Below, one piece after another: positions 59,897 through 64,000 of a DNA stretch of 64,000 bases. The position numbers and the translations under genes were made by a program. The notes beneath the pieces are model-generated. The model made no database searches and had not been told where the DNA came from. It saw nothing but the letters and a program-made list of their open reading frames with translations. The stretch covers positions 2,232,001 through 2,296,000 of the forward strand of contig JAKSGN010000035.1 of NCBI GenBank assembly GCA_024180945.1. Reading direction: 5' to 3'. The stretch comes from Macrophomina tecta. Taxonomy: Eukaryota; Ascomycota; Dothideomycetes; Botryosphaeriales; Botryosphaeriaceae. Position 1 is the first letter of the stretch. Each line of letters begins with the position of its first letter.

Positions 59897-60941
59897 TGCG
59901 AGGCGGAGTCGACTTCTTCGCAAAGATAGGGCTGTTGTTGAAGTACGTGTTGGTGTCGGTTGCATCATGGACTTCTATTTGAAGATGTTCAGAGAGTTTC
60001 TTTTTTTTTTTTTTTCTCTCTCTCTCTTCCAGCAGAAAACCTGAGCTTAAAGTTCTAAATGTCATGTCCTTTTCGGTCCCTCAACCACCGTCATTGTTCT
60101 AGATAGTGCTCAACATGCAGTTCATTTGAGCCTGCTTCGTCATTGGGAAGTCTCTACATATATGGCCTGAACAGTGTGCGGGATGTTTTGCTGGCCACGA
60201 CGTCACCGAGCTTGAGGTGTTGGAGGAAAAAGCTTTGGCCTAAATTTGGCAGCGTGTGAGGGAATTTGATTCCACGAGCCATCAGACCCTACGTTCAGAG
60301 CGGCGACAACCGGTCACGCACCTTTGAAAGCATTAGAGAACATGTTCAAGTGGCCAGAATCATGAGGAACTAATCCTCTCATGACTCAGTCGGCATCTGC
60401 GTCCCACATCTCCATTGATGTTGTCAGCAGGCTGTGCAAATCGGTCCTGGAAACTTCACGCGATCAGTAACAGAGTACAGGAACGATCGACAGGAACTGT
60501 GGGCCTTTTTATGTGCCTACCTTCGACCAGAAACTTCCATTGGGCGCGGAAATATGTCTTTGCCAAGAAGTGGTGCGAAAGAGGTTGCCACCTTGCAAAT
60601 TACCAGATAATGACGCCACATGCATGCCGGGATGATACGCGTAACGCATAACGGCTCATTATTGCATCGTCAAAATGCCATCGTACTGTTACCGGCTTTT
60701 GCTCATGGGAAAGTTCTCTCCCAGCGGCTATCATGCCCTCGATGCGATGCATTTGCCCCACTCAGTGACGAGTACCTGCCGGCGTCCAAGCGCCTATTGT
60801 TTTGGCTTAAGACCCGGATTGAATTGCCATCCCATCGTTTGACTCCAAACTGGGTCTTGATCCCGAAGCCCTTAAGGCCGCAGGACCGTTCAAACCATTG
60901 ATACCTGCGAATTCGTTCCACATCCTAATCCGACAAGCAGA
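59897..60941. other. Intergenic upstream of the aquaglyceroporin
   Basis: Starts with the 3' UTR of the Cys-paired gene, which has a T15 plus CT-repeat tract at 60001-60029. Two short open frames on the + strand near 60415-60900 give peptides without motifs; I see no gene. Confidence 0.45.
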
Positions 60942-62747
60942 ATGCGACACGCTCTAAAGAGATCTGTGAGACGTTTCGAGAACTCGGGAACACTGCTACC
61001 ACTGTTCTCCAACCGACGCAAAGATGGCGACTGGGGTTATGTGTCGAGCGCCATCAACCAAACCCGCGAACACCTCGGCCTGCAGCCAGACCCCGTCGCA
61101 GCCGGATGCTGCAAACCCGGCCAAGCCGAGCCCGACTACCTCCTCTGGAGCCGGATTCGCCTGCTGCTGAGAGAGCCCTTCCTCGAGTTCTGGGGCGTCT
61201 TCATCCTCGTCCTCTTCGGCGACTCGGTCTGCGCGCAAACATACCTCAGCGAGAAGGAGTACGGGTCCTGGATCAACATCTGCTTTGGGTGAGCCCGATC
61301 CTCGTCCTCCTTTCACCGGGTGCTCGGCTCACAATATCGCAAAACAGATGGTCAGCAGGCATCATGTTCGGCATCTACGTGGCCGGCGACTCGGGCGCGT
61401 ACCTCAACCCGGCCGTCACCCTCACCAACTGCATCTTCCGTGGCGTCCCGCTCGCGCGCTTCCCCATCTACCTCGCCGCGCAGCTACTCGGCGGCCTGGC
61501 CGCAGCCGCCGTCGTATACGCGCAATACCTCCCCGCCATTGACCACTACGAGGGGCCGGGCATCAGAACGGTGCCACCGGTGCAGACGTCATCGGCGAAG
61601 CTGTTTGCTAGTTTCCCGGCCGATTTCGTGCCGACGGGGAGCCAGTTTGTGGCCGAGTTTTTGGGGAACTTCGCTACCACGTTTTGCATCTTTGCGCTGA
61701 GGGATGAGAATGGTGCGGATCTGGTATGTGTCCCTCGCTTCCGGTTCTGGGAGTTTTGCGCTGAGTGAGAGAATTACAGAAAGGCGGAGGTGGTGTCTTC
61801 ACCATGGCGCTGTTCTTCTTGAACTTCGCGCTCATCAGTTGCTTCGGTTGGCAGACTGGGTAAGTTTCCATGCTCCTGAGCTTCATGGGCGGAATACCTA
61901 ATATGCAATTAGGTCTCCGATCAACCCTGGCCGTGACTTTAGCGGACGGGCTTTCATGTCCATGGTCGGATATCCCAATGAGACCTGGACTACCGGGAAC
62001 TACTTCTTCTGGGTTCCGACGTTCGTGCCGTTCATCGCGTGCATTTTCGGCGCTTGGATGTACGACGTGTTCATCTACACAGGGCCCAGTCCCGTCAATA
62101 CTCCTTACCTCGGCCTAGGCCAGCTGTGGTGGAACATCCGCGGGAAGCTGAGAGAAAAGGAGAAGGATGAAGAGGAAGGTCCAGACGAGGATGTGAAGAA
62201 GGAGGAGTACGAGCAAGAAGATGGAGATGCTGGGAAGCGCAAGCGGAATGAGGACGAGGAGCCAGAGACTGACAGGGAGAGGGAGTGTGAGGCGAAGGTT
62301 GCGGAGTCGAAAGAAAAGGACGCCTCGTGGGATGCGCCGAACGAAGACTCCAATCGCCACGAAAATGCTAAACACGAGGAAGATGTGCTCAGTCAGTACA
62401 GCAGTACAACAGAGACATCATCGGCCGGCGGAGGGGAAGATGCGCGGTCGGAATACGAAGGGGAGCACAAAGGCCAGAACGGAAAACGGAATAACGACAA
62501 CCACGATGGTGAACAAGAGGGAGAAGACCTGGAGGAACAGATTACAAAAGATACGAACTGGGATGTGGACCCAGAGCGCCACAACAGAGGGAGCAGCCAT
62601 AGAGATGGTGAGGAAGCGAGCGAACCCAATGGCTCAGAAGGCGAGCAGGCCGAGACAAAAAAGGAAAGTGAGCAGTGGATGCAGCGGAATGACAGTGGCC
62701 ATAACGCCGAAAACCGCAATGGAAGAGACGGAAGCGAGCCTGCATAG
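60942..62747 (+). CDS. Aquaglyceroporin (MIP family) with altered second pore motif and long acidic tail
   Basis: Exons 60942-61288, 61348-61723, 61780-61859 and 61913-62747 give 545 residues; introns are 59, 56 and 53 bp. A 65-residue cytosolic lead precedes six spans: LEFWGVFILVLFGDSV, SAGIMFGIYVAGD, IYLAAQLLGGLAAAAVVY, FVAEFLGNFATTFCIFALR, FTMALFFLNFALISCFGW and FFWVPTFVPFIACIFGAW. The first half-helix motif is intact (GAYLNPAVTLTN, Asn near 136). The second, normally NPARD, is NPGRDFSGR at 272-280; the Asp after Arg, a mark of glycerol-conducting members, is kept. After residue 330 comes an acidic, Glu/Lys/Asn-rich tail of about 215 residues, probably disordered and regulatory. It should conduct glycerol or water across the plasma membrane, which matters for osmotic and turgor control. 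Confidence 0.92.
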
Positions 62748-64000
62748 CTCAGGCAGGTCCAGACCAGACCGGCGAGTTCCGTGGGATGGTTCCACCGCGA
62801 ACAAGACCTTGACCGCCGTCGTATTTGAAGAAAAAAACAGAAGGAAGATGCATCTTCCAGATCAGGCCTCATTCCACGGCCTCGAATGCTGAACATGCAG
62901 CTGGAATCAGCAGTGGAAACACAGCCGTGTAAGAACGGCCGGACTGGGTAAGCCGACTCTGCGGGTGGTGGCGATCATCACCTTGCCCAGGAATTTTACT
63001 TGGCTTGTCAAGAGTGTGAGCGAAATATTACGCTTGGTGTGGGGCGCTTTGGATGTTTCTGGCTAGGAGATGTCAGCTTACTCATCGCAGGCGGACAGGC
63101 CGCGTTGATGGCGTGCGAATGCGAAGGTGGCGTATGTACGGTAGAAACAGAAATCGAAAAGCGCCCAGACTGTCTTCTACGCCCTCAACCAGCATGTCAT
63201 TAGTAGAGCGCCACCAACGCGCGTTGCAGGGACGGCCGGTTAATCCTCCGAGAACTGGGTTTGCGGGAGCGTATCTTCGCTCGCCGAGTAGATCGTTAGC
63301 AGGAGAGCGTGTTGGTGTTGGCGGCAACGACCGCACTTCACTTCGCACGAAAGAAAAGAGGTCAAGTCGGGCCAACACCAAAGGTAAGGACACCAACAGC
63401 GGCTTTATGGCTCGATTGAACATTGCTTCGGAAGCCCTAAATGCCCTCTGCAGGCTTCCCGCAGTTGCAGCGCGAACTCAGCCTTGCATACCTTGGCGCC
63501 GGGTCGGCCCCCAATGAAACACTCCCGCGCTATCGTGCTGTGCCACAGAGCAGGGCGAAGATCACTGCCTTGCTGCCCTCGTGCTCAGCCTGCGCTGCCA
63601 CCGGCCCCGCACAAATATCGTACAAAGTGAGCGGGGCTACCACCTACACGCTTCCCGTGAGCCGCTGCCGCGCCGTACGCTCCTCCCAAGCCGGCCACGA
63701 GAAATCCTCCTTGCCGGTCGTGCCAGCTGTTGTTCTTGGGCCCAAGGCACCTAATGTCATAATCTTAATCCTGGTATTATTCAGTTGTAATTATTCATCC
63801 TCTTCATTTTTTGTCCATACCGTTCTTCAGCACCGCACGCCTCATGACGCACATACCCAGCAATATCACTCAACCGTACATGACGAAGCCGAATCGAACA
63901 CCGAACACCTCCATAACAGTCTTATCTGCCCTCACTACCAAGGTGATAGCCAGAGCAGGCTAGGTAGCTTGCCTACCGCTCAGTCTGAGCCTGGCAGCAA
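62748..64000. other. Intergenic to the right edge
   Basis: 1.25 kb with no gene I can support. Open frames at 63000-63520 on both strands have no motif. The last 250 bp are more AT-rich and may be part of the promoter or 3' flank of a gene beyond the edge. Confidence 0.45.

Overview
The window looks like a gene-dense piece of a filamentous ascomycete (Pezizomycotina) nuclear genome. Protein-coding genes are broken by short introns (mostly 46-79 bp, GT..AG, with CTRAY-type branch motifs just before the 3' splice site). The genes themselves are fungal: a TFIIIC tau subunit, the Ste50 MAPK adaptor, an Aim6-like phosphodiesterase, a Zn(II)2Cys6 regulator, a pisatin-demethylase-like P450 and a fungal ArAE_2-type exporter. 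Similarity recalled from memory suggests Dothideomycetes, but that is inference. I saw no rRNA, tRNA, CRISPR array or intact transposon.

Layout from left to right. 0-9 kb: an unknown gene cut by the left edge, a DUF7730/F-box-like protein, the pheromone/osmotic MAPK adaptor STE50, and a small conserved unknown. 9.9-12.6 kb: CDC48/p97 with five exons including a 28-nt one. 14-17 kb: an AIG2/GGCT-like protein, then a small TATA-driven gene boxed in by two different tandem repeats. 17-19 kb: acetoacetyl-CoA synthetase. 20-25 kb: a DNAJC17/Cwf23-like J-protein and a seven-exon, 1105-residue membrane exporter. 26-30 kb: two unknown genes. 31-39 kb: a 2596-residue TFIIIC B-block subunit. 40-45.5 kb: a basic coiled-coil protein, AIM6 and urease accessory UreD. 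45.5-49.4 kb: cohesin subunit SCC3. 50-58.7 kb: an accessory-looking stretch with a decayed FAD monooxygenase, a P450, a Zn2Cys6 regulator and an AMID/AIF2-like oxidoreductase. 59-62.7 kb: a cysteine-paired membrane-anchored unknown and an aquaglyceroporin with an altered second pore motif and a long acidic tail.

Most genes are housekeeping and unrelated to each other. The part that may act together is 50.3-58.7 kb: monooxygenase relic, P450 and regulator are typical neighbours in fungal catabolic or secondary-metabolite clusters, and the regulator shares a 723-bp divergent promoter with the oxidoreductase. The relic suggests that a once larger cluster is eroding. Exon models were built by hand from splice motifs and checked for a continuous frame; each spliced length divides by three. 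No database search was possible.
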